Of a stretch of 52,889 nt of DNA, positions 52,845-52,889 are shown piece by piece. The notes under the pieces are model-generated. The model made no database searches. It saw nothing but the letters and a program-made list of their open reading frames with translations, and was not told where the DNA came from. The stretch's first letter is position 1; each line of letters opens with the position of its first letter. This stretch comes from Mesorhizobium sp. (GTDB lineage: Bacteria > Pseudomonadota > Alphaproteobacteria > Rhizobiales > Rhizobiaceae): positions 1-52,889 of the forward strand of contig SAQE01000042.1 in NCBI GenBank assembly GCA_004020545.1. The letters run 5' to 3'. Position numbers and translations under genes: made by a program.

Positions 52845-52889
52845 ACCGGATAGATAGGTAACAGAATGGACCGATTAGAAGGGTGACAG
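52845..52889. mobile_element. possible edge of an insertion-sequence terminal region
   Basis: The last bases carry GGTAACAGA, GGACCGATTAG and GGGTGACAG, repeated words of the kind I associate with transposase-binding ends of IS481/IS21-like elements in rhizobia. The window ends here, so no transposase can be seen. Confidence 0.2.

Overview
The window looks like a chromosomal segment of a Rhizobiales alphaproteobacterium, most probably Mesorhizobium or a close relative. The sequence is GC-rich and encodes a DUF768-like protein, a family I know from Mesorhizobium. It carries several copies of a two-palindrome intergenic repeat resembling the rhizobial RIME element, and a tRNA-His with A73 and no encoded G at -1. 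It also has the gene order acetoacetyl-CoA synthetase - CbrA-type kinase - phasin, which I recall as acsA2-cbrA-phaP1 in Sinorhizobium meliloti. Family calls and synteny statements come from memory of the families and were not searched.

Layout. 1-2.8 kb: a four-helix-bundle gene between complementary TAGGG-type repeats, abutting a PuuA-like glutamine synthetase, then a HAD hydrolase. 2.8-7 kb: a degenerate receiver protein, then isocitrate lyase (aceA) with a small downstream gene, divergent from a RamB/ScfR-type regulator across an operator-like region. 7-8.9 kb: a frameshifted methyltransferase and an EamA transporter. 9.3-13.6 kb: a potFGHI polyamine ABC transporter operon. 13.7-22.7 kb: an AsmA-family protein, aacS, a structured RNA candidate, the 1300-residue CbrA-like kinase and a phasin. 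22.8-23.15 kb: an RNA with three identical ACCUCCUCCC hairpin loops, then tRNA-His. 23.2-30.5 kb: two ABC half-transporters with the sequence marks of a heterodimer, a DUF768-like protein, a DmpA-type peptidase and xseA. 30.6-38.7 kb: a CHASE4-GGDEF-EAL protein, a LysR regulator divergent from a DUF1127 gene with a structured 3' region, a DUF937 repeat protein, gshA and rsmE. 38.8-44.4 kb: a glutamine amidotransferase, a phosphatase, lldD-lldR and DUF3422. 44.6-52.9 kb: glcD-glcE-(membrane protein)-glcF, an atypical folD, an L,D-transpeptidase, tag and repeat-rich ends.

Themes. Several loci bear on C2, C3 and storage-carbon use: glyoxylate shunt (aceA), glycolate (glcDEF), lactate (lldD), acetoacetyl-CoA (aacS) and PHB granules (phasin). 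Polyamine uptake (potFGHI) and a PuuA-like enzyme lie within 12 kb of each other.

The most interesting signals are: (1) the phasin-linked triple CCUCCUCCC RNA, with a looser analogue in the 3' region of the DUF1127 gene; (2) a nested-stem RNA candidate between aacS and the cbrA-like gene; (3) a free-standing unit with complementary ends that resembles a 23S rRNA intervening sequence; (4) a FolD whose catalytic lysine is Gln. I found no CRISPR array, prophage or complete insertion sequence.
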